From assembly GCF_001425085.1 (NCBI RefSeq), contig NZ_LMDN01000003.1:665767-729766 (forward strand): a DNA stretch of 64,000 nt, given 5' to 3'. Source of the stretch: Leifsonia sp. Root4 (GTDB taxonomy: Bacteria > Actinomycetota > Actinomycetes > Actinomycetales > Microbacteriaceae). The notes under the pieces are model-generated. The model was not told the origin of the DNA and made no database searches. It saw nothing but the letters and a program-made list of their open reading frames with translations. Position numbers and translations under genes: made by a program. This document shows, piece by piece, positions 8,295-18,506 of the stretch. How positions within the stretch are numbered: position 1 is the stretch's first letter; each line of letters begins with the position of its first letter.

Positions 8295-10889
8295 CTACTC
8301 GCTGTCTGAACTGCTCGCAGTTCCGGTGACGATCGGCATGACGGGCGTCGTTGACAGCGCGGCCGTCGAGACACGGCGGCTGCGCGAACGACCCTGACCG
8401 GGCTGCTTCGGCTGCGGGAGCGCTTCCAGGACCGAGCCCAGCAGCTCTTCGGCCGCCTTCGTGTTCACGGCACGCGCCTGACGCGGAGCGACCTCGACGG
8501 GGATGTCAAGGATGGCAATCGGCTCGGCCTTGGTCTCGGCACGCACCGGCTCCGGCTTCGACTCCGGCAGGACATCGGCCGCATTCGACGTTGTCGCTGC
8601 TGCGACATCATCCGAACGCTCCGCAGACTGCTGGGAACGGCCGCCACGCGACTTGCGGTTGCGTGAACGCGGGCTGCGGCCCTCGCTCGGAGCACCGTTC
8701 TGCTGCGAGCCGTGCTGCTGTCCATTGTTCTGCTGCCCGCCACCCTGCTGTGCGTTGGCCTGGGCTGCCGGCTCGTCGACCTTGGCGGCGTCGACCGGGT
8801 GGGCCAAGGTGCTCGCGGCGATCTGTGCGAGGGCGTTCTTGGCGTCCTCGGTGATGCCGTGGGTGCCATTCGGCTTCTCGGCCGCCGGCGTCTGGGGCTG
8901 CTGCTGCGTCTGCTGACCGGACTTGGCCGAGCGGCGACGCTCCTGCTGCGGCGCCTGCTGCGGCGTCTGGCGGTGCTTGACCACCGGATCGTGGTGCACG
9001 ATGATTCCGCGGCCGGCACAGGCCTCACAGTTCTCGCTGAAGGATTCCAGCAGACCGAGGCCGAGCTTCTTGCGGGTCATCTGCACGAGGCCAAGCGAGG
9101 TGACCTCTGCGACCTGGTGCTTCGTGCGGTCACGGCTCAGGCATTCGATGAGACGGCGCGAGACGAGGTCGCGGTTCGACTCCAGGACCATGTCGATGAA
9201 GTCGACGACGATGATGCCGCCGATGTCGCGCAGTCGCAGCTGGCGCACGATCTCCTCGGCGGCCTCGAGGTTGTTCTTGGTGACCGTCTCCTCGAGGTTT
9301 CCGCCGGAACCGACGAACTTGCCGGTGTTGACGTCGACGACGGTCATCGCCTCGGTGCGGTCGATCACGAGCGAACCACCGGACGGCAGCCAGACCTTGC
9401 GGTCGAGGGCCTTCTCGATCTGCTCGGAGATGCGGAACTCGTCGAAAGCATCCTTCTCGCCCTCGTAGCGCTCGACGCGCTCGAGCAGGTCGGGGGCGAC
9501 GCCGCGCAGGTAGCTCTCGATGACCTCCTGGGCGTCATCGCCGGAGATGATCATCTTCTGGAAGTCCTCGTTGAAGACATCGCGCACGATCTTGATGAGC
9601 AGGTCGGGCTCGGAGTGCAGCAGCGCGGGAGCCTGCACGGTCTGCAGCTGCGAGCTGATGCTGGCCCACTGGCTGATCAGGCGCTGCACGTCGAGCGTGA
9701 GCTGCTCCTCGGTCGCACCCTCGGCCGCGGTGCGCACGATGACGCCGACGTTGTCGGGGAGCACCTCCTTGAGGATCTTCTTGAGGCGCGCACGCTCGGT
9801 GTCAGGCAGCTTGCGGCTGATGCCGTTCATCGACCCGTTCGGAACGTAGACGAGGTAGCGACCGGGCAGCGAGACCTGGCTGGTCAGACGCGCACCCTTG
9901 TGGCCGACCGGGTCCTTGGTGACCTGGACGAGGACCTTGTCGCCCGGCTTCAGTGCGAGCTCGATGCGGCGCGGCTGGTTGGCTCCGGGGTTCTCGGCCG
10001 CTGCGGCCTCCCAGTCGACCTCGCCGGAGTAGAGCACGGCGTTGCGGCCGCGCCCGATGTCGATGAATGCGGCCTCCATGCTGGGGAGGACGTTCTGCAC
10101 CCGACCGAGGTAGACGTTGCCGATGAGGCTCGCCTCCTGGTTCTTGGCGACGTAGTGCTCGACCAGCACGCTGTCTTCGAGCACGCCGATCTGGATCTTG
10201 TTGTTCTTGGCGCGCACGACCATGCTGCGGTCGACCGACTCGCGGCGGGCGAGGAACTCGGCCTCGGTGATGACGGTGCGACGGCGCCCGGCATCCCGGC
10301 CGTCACGACGGCGCTGCTTCTTTGCCTCGAGACGCGTCGAGCCCTTGATCCGCTGCGGCTCGGTGATGAGCTCTGGCTCGCGCGGGGTGCGCACCTTGAC
10401 GACGGTGTTCGCCGGGTCATCGGAGCCGGAACGGCTCTCTTCGCCCGTACGACGACGCGCGCGACGACGCACGGTCGATGCGTCATCCGCATCGCGGTCG
10501 AACTCGCGCTCGAAGCCGCGCTCACCGGCCGGGCGTGGAGGCAGCGGAAGGATGTCCGGCGCGTGGAAGATCAGGGATGTCGTGCTCAGCTGCGACGGGA
10601 TGACCGGCGCGGGCGCGGGTGCCTCATCGGCCACTGGAGCCTCCTCTTCGGCTGCGGCGGAAAGCACGGGAGCCTCCTCAACGGGGTGCTCTGGCTGCTG
10701 CGGCTGCGCCGGCTGCTCGGCCGGAGCCTGGGCAATGACCGGCTGCTCGGCGATCGGCGGCGTCACCGGGGTCTCCTCGCCGCGCTTCTTGCGCGCGCCG
10801 AAGATCCGTGACCGCTTCTTCGCCGGAGTCTTCGTCGAGTCCGATGCAGCGCCGCTCGTGTTCGTGTCGTTGCTTGCTTTGTCCACCAT
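8295..10889 (-). CDS. rne: Ribonuclease E/G
   Basis: 864 aa actinobacterial RNase E. A catalytic core sits between two disordered arms: residues 1-~215 are Ala/Pro/Glu-rich then basic; an S1 RNA-binding domain begins near 225 (VVRAKNNKIQIGVLED ... GNVYLGRVQNVLPSMEAAFIDIG); the DNase I-like subdomain has DRTEAMTVVDVNTGKF and GGIIVVDFIDM with the Mg-binding aspartates; CEACAGRG (about 620) is the zinc-link for the tetramer; the tail (about 650-864) is Gln/Asn-rich and basic. The enzyme makes endonucleolytic cuts in mRNA decay and rRNA/tRNA maturation and scaffolds the degradosome. AAGGAG lies 11 bases before the ATG. A leader of ~220 nt precedes it. Confidence 0.96.
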   Translation of the reverse strand: MVDKASNDTNTSGAASDSTKTPAKKRSRIFGARKKRGEETPVTPPIAEQPVIAQAPAEQPAQPQQPEHPVEEAPVLSAAAEEEAPVADEAPAPAPVIPSQLSTTSLIFHAPDILPLPPRPAGERGFEREFDRDADDASTVRRRARRRTGEESRSGSDDPANTVVKVRTPREPELITEPQRIKGSTRLEAKKQRRRDGRDAGRRRTVITEAEFLARRESVDRSMVVRAKNNKIQIGVLEDSVLVEHYVAKNQEASLIGNVYLGRVQNVLPSMEAAFIDIGRGRNAVLYSGEVDWEAAAAENPGANQPRRIELALKPGDKVLVQVTKDPVGHKGARLTSQVSLPGRYLVYVPNGSMNGISRKLPDTERARLKKILKEVLPDNVGVIVRTAAEGATEEQLTLDVQRLISQWASISSQLQTVQAPALLHSEPDLLIKIVRDVFNEDFQKMIISGDDAQEVIESYLRGVAPDLLERVERYEGEKDAFDEFRISEQIEKALDRKVWLPSGGSLVIDRTEAMTVVDVNTGKFVGSGGNLEETVTKNNLEAAEEIVRQLRLRDIGGIIVVDFIDMVLESNRDLVSRRLIECLSRDRTKHQVAEVTSLGLVQMTRKKLGLGLLESFSENCEACAGRGIIVHHDPVVKHRQTPQQAPQQERRRSAKSGQQTQQQPQTPAAEKPNGTHGITEDAKNALAQIAASTLAHPVDAAKVDEPAAQANAQQGGGQQNNGQQHGSQQNGAPSEGRSPRSRNRKSRGGRSQQSAERSDDVAAATTSNAADVLPESKPEPVRAETKAEPIAILDIPVEVAPRQARAVNTKAAEELLGSVLEALPQPKQPGQGRSRSRRVSTAALSTTPVMPIVTGTASSSDSE

Positions 10890-11167
10890 TGCTGGGGTTA
10901 CTCCTTGACCGGTGCGGGCAACCGCGCCACCCGCTCCGGGTACTCTCTCGAGCGAAGATCCGCTTCGCGAACCCCCGCAAATCTATTTGGTACGCAACCG
11001 GCTCGTGGCTCTGGTTGCTACTTCTCTCGGTGCGCGGACCGAATCATCGTGGATGCTGGGCACCCGTTAAGCCTTCTTGACGTCTGTTCGGGCACTGCCA
11101 GAACGACTGAGGCAATTATCGCATGCAATCGCGAAATGGCGCGCGCCACGCGTGGGATAATCCGTGT
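10890..11167. other. Divergent promoter region and long rne leader
   Basis: 278 bases between the RNase E and VKOR genes. On the minus strand GATAAT (11115-11120) is a plausible rne -10, which gives a ~220-nt untranslated leader with a strong small hairpin (GCGAAG/CTTCGC at 10952-10968). The right end holds the -10 for the VKOR gene. No coding frame is convincing here. Confidence 0.5.
11156..11161 (+). promoter_or_regulatory. Candidate -10 for leaderless VKOR gene
   Basis: GATAAT ends six bases before the ATG at 11168, with no Shine-Dalgarno between. Confidence 0.5.
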
Positions 11168-11767
11168 ATGCCCGAAACTGCATCTACGCGTACCTCCGTG
11201 GCCCAGGGGGTCGTGTTCGTCATTCTGGGCGCAATCGGCCTGCTTGCAGCGTTCGCACTCACGCTGGAGAAGTTCCATCTGTTGCAGAATCCCGGCTCCG
11301 TCCCGAGCTGTGATTTCAGCCTGCTCGTACAGTGCGGAGCCAATCTGAACTCCCCGCAGGGCTCGATCTTCGGCTTCCCGAACCCCGTGATCGGGTTGAT
11401 GGCGTGGCCGGTCGTCATCACGATCGGCGTCGCGCTGATCGGCGGCAGCCGCTTCCCGCGCTGGTTCTGGCTCGGACTGAACCTCGGCGTCGCCGGTGCG
11501 CTCGCCTTCGTGATCTGGCTCATCGGCACGAGCATCTTCGCTCTGGCGACGCTCTGCCCCTGGTGCATGGTGACGTGGAGCGTCGTGATCCCGCTGTTCT
11601 GGATGGTCACCTTCGACAACCTCCGCACCGGGCGGCTCCCCCTCGGCTCGGCGATGCGCCGTTTCGCGGAATCCGCGTACAGCTGGATTCCGCTGATCAC
11701 GCTCGGCTGCCTGGTCGTGATCGCCGTCATCGCCCAGCTGCGGCTCGACCTCCTCAACTACCTGTAG
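11168..11767 (+). CDS. Vitamin K epoxide reductase (VKOR) family membrane protein
   Basis: 199 aa from the ATG at 11168; a longer frame from 11123 adds residues upstream of the promoter and is unlikely. Five hydrophobic helices. The loop Cys pair C48/C56 (PSCDFSLLVQC) and the active-site pair C130-P-W-C133 in helix 4 are the two redox pairs of VKOR homologues. In actinobacteria these proteins reoxidise a DsbA-like partner using menaquinone, so they drive disulfide formation outside the membrane. No DsbA gene is adjacent. Confidence 0.92.
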   Translation: MPETASTRTSVAQGVVFVILGAIGLLAAFALTLEKFHLLQNPGSVPSCDFSLLVQCGANLNSPQGSIFGFPNPVIGLMAWPVVITIGVALIGGSRFPRWFWLGLNLGVAGALAFVIWLIGTSIFALATLCPWCMVTWSVVIPLFWMVTFDNLRTGRLPLGSAMRRFAESAYSWIPLITLGCLVVIAVIAQLRLDLLNYL

Positions 11768-11780
11768 GCGCGTCGACGTC

Positions 11781-12329
11781 ATGGCCGTGGCGCGCAGCAT
11801 CAGATTCGCGACAGCGCCGGACCTCGCGGCGTTGCAGGAGATTGAACGGGCAGCCGATGGGCTCTTCGAGGAGTTCTTCGGGCCGGAGCCGTTCGGTGCG
11901 GACTCGGCGCCCGCTGGGGCGGACCGGGCGGCCGAGCGCGGGTTCCTCTTGGTCGTCGCCGAGAGCGAGGACGGTCCAGCCGTCGGATTCGTCCACGTGC
12001 TCGAGCTTTCCGGCACAGCGCACCTTGAGCAGCTCGCCGTGCACCCTGATCATCTGCGCCGCGGGCACGGGCGGGCGCTCGTCGAGGCGGCTGTCACGGT
12101 AGCGTCCGCACGTAACCACGAGCAGCTGACACTTCGCAGCTACGCGGACATCCCGTGGAATCGGCCGTTCTACGAGGCCTGCGGATTCGTGGTGATAGGG
12201 CCGATCGACTCGCCGTTCCACGATGGGCTGGTCCGCGTCGAAGAGGAACTCGGCCTCTTCGAGCACGGACGCCGGGTGCTCATGGCCCGGGACGTTTCCC
12301 CGGGAACGACGGATGCCGCCCAACACTGA
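11781..12329 (+). CDS. GNAT family N-acetyltransferase
   Basis: 182 aa. One acetyltransferase domain: N-terminal IRFATAPDLAALQEIERAAD, central LEQLAVHPDHLRRGHGRALVEAA, which is the acetyl-CoA binding V-x-P-x-x-R-x-G-x-G/A motif (about 88-105), and NRPFYEACGFVVIG near the C-terminus. The substrate cannot be inferred. It follows the VKOR gene by 13 bases and probably shares its transcript. The TGA stop sits in the loop of the terminator shared with ndk. Confidence 0.9.
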   Translation: MAVARSIRFATAPDLAALQEIERAADGLFEEFFGPEPFGADSAPAGADRAAERGFLLVVAESEDGPAVGFVHVLELSGTAHLEQLAVHPDHLRRGHGRALVEAAVTVASARNHEQLTLRSYADIPWNRPFYEACGFVVIGPIDSPFHDGLVRVEEELGLFEHGRRVLMARDVSPGTTDAAQH

Positions 12330-12345
12330 GTGTTGGACGGCATCC
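12311..12345. terminator. Bidirectional terminator between GNAT gene and ndk
   Basis: Stem GGATGCCG-C-CCAACAC with GTGTTGG-A-CGGCATCC (one mismatch), loop TGA at 12327-12329, which is the stop codon of the plus-strand gene. Confidence 0.75.
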
Positions 12346-12362
12346 GGGACCTTCTGTTGTGA

Positions 12363-12782
12363 CTAGCTGAACCAGAGCTTCAGCTCGCGCTCGGCCGACT
12401 CGGTCGAGTCGGAACCGTGCACCAGGTTCTGCTGAACCTTGAGGCCCCAGTCGCGTGCGAGGTCGCCGCGAATCGTTCCGGGCGCCGCCGTCGTGGGGTC
12501 GGTGGTGCCGGCGAGCGAGCGGAAGCCCTCGATCACGCGGTTGCCCGCGACACGCACGGCAACGATGGGCCCGGACTCCATGAATTCGACGAGCGGCTCG
12601 TAGAACGGCTTGCCCTCGTGCTCTGCGTAGTGCTCGGCGAGGAGCGAACGCTCGGCCTGCAGCATGCGGATGTCGACGATCGAGTAGCCCTTGGCTTCGA
12701 TGCGGCGCAGGATCTCGCCGCTGAGGCTGCGAGCAACGCCATCCGGCTTGATCAGGACCAGAGTCTCTTCGATGGTGCTCAT
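12363..12782 (-). CDS. ndk: Nucleoside diphosphate kinase
   Basis: 139 aa, normal length. Balances NTP pools by phosphate transfer through a phospho-histidine. TLVLIKPDGVARS opening, and the active-site histidine H122 in NLVHGSDSTESA. AAGGAGAG lies shortly before the ATG. Confidence 0.97.
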   Translation of the reverse strand: MSTIEETLVLIKPDGVARSLSGEILRRIEAKGYSIVDIRMLQAERSLLAEHYAEHEGKPFYEPLVEFMESGPIVAVRVAGNRVIEGFRSLAGTTDPTTAAPGTIRGDLARDWGLKVQQNLVHGSDSTESAERELKLWFS

Positions 12783-12830
12783 GTGTTTTCTCTCCTTGGG
12801 ATTTCTGCGGATGAAGTCGTTGTGGTCGGT

Positions 12831-13211
12831 TCAGTGCTGTGACGCCGCGTGCGCCGCCTTCTGACGGTCGAGTCGGGCGCCGGTGATCATGCTGTAGGCC
12901 CACATGCCGGCGAACAGCGCGCCGATGAAGAACATGGCCGGGTTGAAGAAGCCGCTCAGCACGACGACGCCCTGCACGATCCAGCCGAGCACGTAGGCCC
13001 AGTCGTGACTCAGGAGGCCGATCGTGGCGATCGCGAGCAGGCAGACGATGCCGCCGACGGTGAGCATCACCCAGGGCGGAAGCACCGCACCGGGGCCGAA
13101 TGCGATCACGAGGGCGGCGAGGAAGATCACGACGAGCTCGAAGCCGAGCACGATCGACGCGAGCGAGCGCTTCACGGAGTTGCCGCGCGCGGCGCTCACG
13201 GGTTCATCCAA
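12831..13211 (-). CDS. DUF4233 integral membrane protein
   Basis: 126 aa with four transmembrane helices (about 20-42, 45-65, 70-90, 92-112) and a short basic C-terminus. Members of DUF4233 regularly follow folC in actinobacteria, as here; function unknown. The start is uncertain: ATG at 13211 overlaps folC by 16 bases, while GTG at 13199 would form a classical GTGA overlap with the folC stop and give 122 aa. Confidence 0.85.
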   Translation of the reverse strand: MDEPVSAARGNSVKRSLASIVLGFELVVIFLAALVIAFGPGAVLPPWVMLTVGGIVCLLAIATIGLLSHDWAYVLGWIVQGVVVLSGFFNPAMFFIGALFAGMWAYSMITGARLDRQKAAHAASQH

Positions 13212-14569
13212 TCGCCGGCGGTGGCCAGGCTCAGGGTCTCACCGACGAGGGTGATCGAGCCGGTGACGACCACGGCGCGCCGCGGAGCCTCTGCCGCCCA
13301 GCGGCGGGCCTGTTCGATGGCCGTCTCGAGATCGTCGAAGCGGAACGTCGTGTCCTCGCTGCCGATGTCGAGCACCGTGTCGGCGAGCTCGTCGACGCCG
13401 ATGGCGCGGTCGGAGCTCGATCGCGTCACGTGGATGCGCTCGGCGGCCGGAACGATCGCGCGGATGATGCCTGCCGCATCCTTGTCCTCCAGGATGCCGA
13501 GGACGAAGACGATCTCATCGAAGTCGAAGAAGCTCTTCATGGCGGCGACGAGCGCTTCGGCCCCGTGCGGGTTGTGTGCGGCGTCCACGATCACGGTCGG
13601 CTCGATGCCGACCAGCTGCAGCCGGCCGGGCGACGTCACTCCGCTGAGACCCTCGGTCAGGATGTCGTCGGCGATCGCCTGCGAGCCGCCGCCGAGGAAC
13701 GCCTCGACCGCTGCGATCGCGACGGCCGCGTTCTGCGCCTGGTGGCTGCCGTAGAGAGGCAGGAACTGCTCGGTGTAGCTGCCGGCTAGGCCGCGCACAC
13801 TGATCAGCTGCCCGCCGACGGCCATCGTGCTGTTCAGCAGCTCGAAGCCGGTGGGCTCGCCCTGAACGGCGAGCGTCGACTCGGTGAGATCGACCGCACG
13901 CTGCAGCTCGGCGAGGGCCTCGGCGCTCTGCGCGGCCGAGACGACGGCGGCGGACGGCTTGATGATGCCCGACTTCGTCCTGGCGATCTCGGCGATGTCG
14001 TTGCCGAGGCGGCCGATGTGGTCCAGGGCGATCGGGGCGAAGACGGCAACCTGGCCGTCGGCCACATTGGTCGAGTCCCACTCGCCGCCCATGCCGACCT
14101 CGACCACTGCGACATCGACGGGGGCGTCGGCGAAGCAGGCGAATGCCAGCACGGTGAGCGTTTCGAAGAAGGTCAGCGGCACGTCGCCAGCGGCGACGAG
14201 CTCGGTGTCGACCATGGCGATGTAGGGCGCGATGTCGGCCCAGTTCGCGGCGAGGGCCTCGTTGCCGAGGGGCTCGCCGTCGATCATGATGCGCTCGTTG
14301 AAGCGGACCAGGTGTGGGCTCGTGAGGAGGCCGGTGCGCAGGCCGTGGGCACGCAGGATGCTCTCGATCATGCGGCTGGTGCTGGTCTTGCCGTTGGTTC
14401 CGGTGACGTGGATCATCGGGTAGGAACGCTGCGGGTCACCGAGGAGCTCCATGGCGCGGCGGGTCGGCTCGAGGCGTGGCTGCGGGTTCACCTCGCCGAT
14501 GCGCTCGAGGAGCGCGCGGTAGACGGCGTCTGCCGCCTCCTCGAACTCGTCGTAGATGTTCTCGCTCAT
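13196..14569 (-). CDS. folC: Bifunctional folylpolyglutamate synthase / dihydrofolate synthase
   Basis: 457 aa Mur-ligase-type enzyme that joins glutamate to dihydropteroate and extends folate polyglutamate tails. The ATP-binding loop [15 protein letters not shown] is near residue 54, [13 protein letters not shown] follows, and the C-terminal ligase domain carries [14 protein letters not shown]. Overlaps ileS by ATGA, so it is translationally coupled to it. Confidence 0.96.
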   Translation of the reverse strand: MSENIYDEFEEAADAVYRALLERIGEVNPQPRLEPTRRAMELLGDPQRSYPMIHVTGTNGKTSTSRMIESILRAHGLRTGLLTSPHLVRFNERIMIDGEPLGNEALAANWADIAPYIAMVDTELVAAGDVPLTFFETLTVLAFACFADAPVDVAVVEVGMGGEWDSTNVADGQVAVFAPIALDHIGRLGNDIAEIARTKSGIIKPSAAVVSAAQSAEALAELQRAVDLTESTLAVQGEPTGFELLNSTMAVGGQLISVRGLAGSYTEQFLPLYGSHQAQNAAVAIAAVEAFLGGGSQAIADDILTEGLSGVTSPGRLQLVGIEPTVIVDAAHNPHGAEALVAAMKSFFDFDEIVFVLGILEDKDAAGIIRAIVPAAERIHVTRSSSDRAIGVDELADTVLDIGSEDTTFRFDDLETAIEQARRWAAEAPRRAVVVTGSITLVGETLSLATAGDWMNP

Positions 14570-17500
14570 GCCTTCTCCACCTCAATTGTCACGGCGGCGC
14601 CCCCGGCGAGCTGCAGCAGCGCTGCGCCCTCGGCGGCCCCGTTGACGGAAACGTCCGTCGCGAGGGTCTCCCCCGCGATCAGCTCCGCGTGCTGTTGCAC
14701 GGCGGCGTGTCCGTCCTCCGACACGCCCAGCTTCAGCCGAATCCGGTCGCTGACCTCGAGCCCTGCGGCCTTGCGGGCATCCTGGACGGCACGGATGACG
14801 TCGCGGGCCAGGCCCTCGGCCTCGAGCTCCGCGTTCGTGGCCGTGTCGAGCAGCACGAATCCGCCGCCGGGAAGCAGCGCGAGAGCCTGGTCGGCTCCCC
14901 CGGATGCCGTCTCGAGCACGAGTTCGTACTCGCCGGCGACGAGCTCGACTCCTCCGGCGGTCACGACGCCATCGGCCTCGCTCCAGTCGCCGTTGCGCGC
15001 GGCCTGGATGACCTGCTGCACCCCCTTGCCGAGGCGCGGTCCGGCCGCGCGGGCGTTGACGGTCAGCTTGCTCGTGATGCCGTATGCGGCGGCGCTGTCA
15101 TCGGCGAGCTCGACGAACTCGACCGTCTTGACGTTGAGCTCCTCACGCACGATCGCGGCGAACTCGGCGAGATCGGCGGTGGCGGATGCCACGACCGTGA
15201 GCTTCGCGAGCGGGAGGCGCACGCGCAGACCCGACTGCTTGCGCAGCGAGAGGGCGGCACCGGAAATGGCGCGCACCTGGTCCATCGCGGCGACGAGTGC
15301 GTCGTCGGCGGGGAACGATGCGGCATCCGGCCAGTCCTCAAGGTGCACGCTGCGGCCGCCGGTGAGGCCCTGCCAGATCCGCTCGCTGACGAGCGGCAGC
15401 AGCGGAGCGGCGACCCTGGTGTACGTCTCGAGCACGGTGTACAGCGTGTCGAAGGCCTCGCTGTTGCTGCCGTCCGCACCGACGCCGGCCCAGAAACGGT
15501 CACGCGAGCGACGCACGTACCAGTTGGTGAGCACATCGGCGAAGTCGCGCAGCTTGGCCGCGGCCATGGTGCTGTCGAGGGCGTCGAGGTCGGTCGTCAC
15601 GTCTTCGATGAGTGCGCGCGTCTTGGCGAGCAGGTAGCGGTCGAGCACGTCGGTGGACGCCGTGCTGAGCTTCGCGTCGTAGCCGCCGGCATCCGAAGCG
15701 TTGGAGGCATTGGCGTACAGGCTGAAGAAGTACCAGGTGCTCCAGAGCGGCAGCATCACCTGGCGGACACCCTCGCGGATGCCCTCCTCCGTCACGACGA
15801 GGTTGCCGCCGCGCAGCACAGAGCTCGACATGAGGAACCAGCGCATGGCGTCGGAGCCGTCGCGGTTGAACACCTCGGAGACGTCAGGGTAGTTGCGCAG
15901 CGACTTCGACATCTTCTGGCCGTCGCTGCCGAGCACGATGCCGTGGCTGATGACGTTCTTGTACGCGGGCCGGTCGAACAGCGCCGTGGAGAGCACGTGC
16001 ATGACGTAGAACCAGCCGCGGGTCTGCCCGATGTACTCCACGATGAAGTCGGCCGGGTGGTGCTCGTCGAAGAACTCGACGTTCTCGAAGGGGTAGTGCA
16101 CCTGGGCGAACGGCATCGATCCGGAGTCGAACCAGACGTCGAGCACGTCGGAGATGCGACGCATCGTCGACTGGCCGCTCGGGTCGTCGGGGTTCGGCCG
16201 GGTGAGCTCGTCGATGTACGGGCGGTGCAGATCGGGCTCTCCGGCCGCGTTCAGCGGCAGACGGCCGAAGTCGCGCTGGATCTCCTCGAGCGAGCCGTAG
16301 ACATCGACGCGCGGGAACTCGGGGTTGTCGCTCTTCCACACCGGGATCGGGGAACCGAAGTAGCGGTTGCGGCTGATCGACCAGTCACGGGCGTTTCCGA
16401 CCCACTTGCCGAACTGTCCGTCCTTGACGTTCTCGGGCACCCATTCGATGCCCTCCTGGTTCAGCTCGACCATGCGGTCGCGGAACTCGGTCACGCGCAC
16501 GAACCAGCTCGTGACCGCCTTGTAGATCAGGGGGTTGCGGCAGCGCCAGCAGTGCGGGTAGCTGTGCTCGTAGCTGGCCTGACGGATCAGGCGGCCCTCG
16601 GCCTTGAGCAGCTGGGTGAGCGGCTTGTTGGCGTCCATCCACAGCTGCCCGGCGACATCCGTCACCGCGGGCAGGAACTTGCCGCCGTCGTCGAGCGAGA
16701 GGATGACGGGGATGCCGGCAGCCTCACAGACCTTCTGGTCCTCCTCGCCGTAGGCCGGAGCCTGGTGCACGATTCCGGTGCCGTCAGATGTGGTGACGTA
16801 GTCGGCCACGACAAAGCGCCAGGCCTTCTCCGTGCCCCACTCCTCGGTGTCGGCGTAGTAGTCGAAGAGGCGGTCGTAGCTGACGCCTTCGAGCTCTGAA
16901 CCACGCACGGTGCGCGAGACGGCCGCGATGGCCTCCTCTGCACTGTCGTAGCCGAGATCCTTGGCGTAGCCGCCGACGAGGTCGATCGCCAGCAGGTACT
17001 CGCCGCCGAGCACCTCGGTGTGCGGGGCGAGACCGGCGGCCTCCTCGCGGAGAACGGTCGCGTCCGGCGTGCCGTTCGGGCCGGCCGGGACCACGGCGTA
17101 CTCGATCTCGGGGCCGACGGCCAGCGCGAGGTTCGTCGGGAGGGTCCACGGCGTCGTCGTCCAGGCGAGCGCCCGCACGGCGGTGAGGCCGAGCGACTCC
17201 GCCTTCGGGCCGGTGAGCGGGAAGGTGACGGTGACCGTCTGGTCCTGGCGCATCTTGTAGACGTCGTCGTCCATACGCAGCTCGTGGTTCGAGAGCGGGG
17301 TCTGGTCACGCCAGCAGTACGGCAGCACTCGGTAGCCCTCGTAGGCGAGGCCCTTGTCGTGCAGGCGCTTGAAGGCCCAGATCACGCTCTCCATGTAGGT
17401 CACATCGAGCGTCTTGTAGTCGTTCTCGAAGTCGACCCAGCGCGCCTGACGGGTGACGTACTCCTGCCACTCCTTGGTGTAGCGCAGCACGGACTCGCGC

Positions 17501-17910
17501 GCTGCACCGTTGAAGGCCGCGAGGCCCATCTCTTCGATCTGGCTCTTATCGGTGATGCCGAGCTGACGCTCAGCCTCCAGCTCGGCTGGCAGGCCGTGGG
17601 TGTCCCAGCCGAAGCGGCGGTGCACCTGCTTGCCGCGCATGGTCTGGTAGCGCGGGAACACGTCCTTGGCGTAGCCGGTGAGGAGGTGTCCGTAGTGCGG
17701 CAGTCCGTTGGCGAACGGCGGGCCGTCGTAGAAGACCCACTCCGGCTGTCCCTCGCGGTTGTCGATCGACGACTGGAAGGTGCCATCCTGCTTCCAGAAT
17801 TCGAGAACGTCTTCCTCGATCGCAGGGAAGCTGGGCGACGGGGTGACGCCGAATGCGGCGCCTGCGGCGCTCTCGCTGGGTGATGCGGGGTTCGAACCTT
17901 TGGGGTACAA
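14566..17910 (-). CDS. ileS: Isoleucyl-tRNA synthetase, eukaryote-like (type 2)
   Basis: 1114 aa. Class I synthetase with HYGH at 72-75 (usual HIGH) and KMSKS in [17 protein letters not shown] (about 640-650), a CP1 editing domain ([15 protein letters not shown]) and a long anticodon-binding tail. [14 protein letters not shown] and the length put it in the IleRS2 clade, whose members are characteristically mupirocin-resistant; that resistance is known for the clade, not shown here. The start is TTG at 17910 with AGGAG five bases upstream. Expression should be controlled by the T-box leader. Confidence 0.95.
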   Translation of the reverse strand: MYPKGSNPASPSESAAGAAFGVTPSPSFPAIEEDVLEFWKQDGTFQSSIDNREGQPEWVFYDGPPFANGLPHYGHLLTGYAKDVFPRYQTMRGKQVHRRFGWDTHGLPAELEAERQLGITDKSQIEEMGLAAFNGAARESVLRYTKEWQEYVTRQARWVDFENDYKTLDVTYMESVIWAFKRLHDKGLAYEGYRVLPYCWRDQTPLSNHELRMDDDVYKMRQDQTVTVTFPLTGPKAESLGLTAVRALAWTTTPWTLPTNLALAVGPEIEYAVVPAGPNGTPDATVLREEAAGLAPHTEVLGGEYLLAIDLVGGYAKDLGYDSAEEAIAAVSRTVRGSELEGVSYDRLFDYYADTEEWGTEKAWRFVVADYVTTSDGTGIVHQAPAYGEEDQKVCEAAGIPVILSLDDGGKFLPAVTDVAGQLWMDANKPLTQLLKAEGRLIRQASYEHSYPHCWRCRNPLIYKAVTSWFVRVTEFRDRMVELNQEGIEWVPENVKDGQFGKWVGNARDWSISRNRYFGSPIPVWKSDNPEFPRVDVYGSLEEIQRDFGRLPLNAAGEPDLHRPYIDELTRPNPDDPSGQSTMRRISDVLDVWFDSGSMPFAQVHYPFENVEFFDEHHPADFIVEYIGQTRGWFYVMHVLSTALFDRPAYKNVISHGIVLGSDGQKMSKSLRNYPDVSEVFNRDGSDAMRWFLMSSSVLRGGNLVVTEEGIREGVRQVMLPLWSTWYFFSLYANASNASDAGGYDAKLSTASTDVLDRYLLAKTRALIEDVTTDLDALDSTMAAAKLRDFADVLTNWYVRRSRDRFWAGVGADGSNSEAFDTLYTVLETYTRVAAPLLPLVSERIWQGLTGGRSVHLEDWPDAASFPADDALVAAMDQVRAISGAALSLRKQSGLRVRLPLAKLTVVASATADLAEFAAIVREELNVKTVEFVELADDSAAAYGITSKLTVNARAAGPRLGKGVQQVIQAARNGDWSEADGVVTAGGVELVAGEYELVLETASGGADQALALLPGGGFVLLDTATNAELEAEGLARDVIRAVQDARKAAGLEVSDRIRLKLGVSEDGHAAVQQHAELIAGETLATDVSVNGAAEGAALLQLAGGAAVTIEVEKA

Positions 17911-18146
17911 GTGTGTCTCCTGGACGGCTGACGGATGCTGTTGGCCACTTCCACGAGGACGGAGAGCCTGAACTCTGCCGCGGTACCACCTCGCTTGCTC
18001 TCCTCGACCATCCTCGGCCGGCGGAGAACCGCTTGTTCCTTGGCTATGACGGGCCAGCCCCGCTCGGTTCTACGGCGATCGGATGCCGCGGCACCCGTTC
18101 GTTTTCTTCCGAGGACTCCCCGGTGATGGCCGGTTCACAGTCTGTG
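17911..18146 (-). promoter_or_regulatory. T-box riboswitch leader of ileS (translational type)
   Basis: The T-box core GGTGGTACCGCGG is on the minus strand at 17978-17990, followed by the GTCCTC of the same element at 17955-17960. An upstream ATC at 18077-18079 within a short Stem I (CGATC flanked by complementary GC-rich arms) fits an isoleucine specifier. No U-run terminator lies before the gene, and the AGGAG of ileS is close by with CTCTCC/CTCC runs that can sequester it, so it probably works on translation, as in other actinobacterial ileS leaders. Uncharged tRNA-Ile would raise IleRS synthesis. Confidence 0.9.
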
Positions 18147-18152
18147 CTCCCC

Positions 18153-18158
18153 AGAATA
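18153..18158 (-). promoter_or_regulatory. Candidate -10 of the ileS leader
   Basis: TATTCT on the minus strand, about 7 bases before the predicted start of the T-box RNA. No good -35 is visible. Confidence 0.45.
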
Positions 18159-18236
18159 GCGTGTCTCCCCCTGTGCACGCTCCGTGTCGCCCGCCTCCGC
18201 CGCTTGAGCCACGCGAATCCCGCACTCCCTCGCTGC

Positions 18237-18303
18237 TCGAGCTTGTCGCAACCCTCCGCTGGTTGAGCCTGTCGAAACCCCGTCGGTTGAGCCTGTCGAA
18301 ACC
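18237..18303. repeat. Two copies of the 19-base repeat GGTTGAGCCTGTCGAAACC plus one degenerate copy
   Basis: Exact copies at 18261-18279 and 18285-18303; a diverged copy (CTCGAGCTTGTCGCAACC) at about 18236-18253. The same 19-mer occurs twice again at 30521-30572. The ends GGTT/AACC are complementary, so it is an imperfect palindrome of the REP kind. The 360 bases from 18159 to 18506 hold nothing else that I can identify. Confidence 0.8.
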
Positions 18304-18506
18304 AACCGAGACTCGCCCCATCTCGTTGGTCGAGTGGCGCGACGCGCAGAGTCGCGAAAGGCGGCAGCCCCTCCTTCGGCGCCCCCGGGAACCGCCACCG
18401 ACGCTGGTGCGGCTTGCCTTCGCGGGCACCTCTCCTCCACAGGCACGCGGGCCCGGAAACTTATCCACATCAGGCATTTTCCCTAGGTGAACCGCTCCCA
18501 CCGGGG

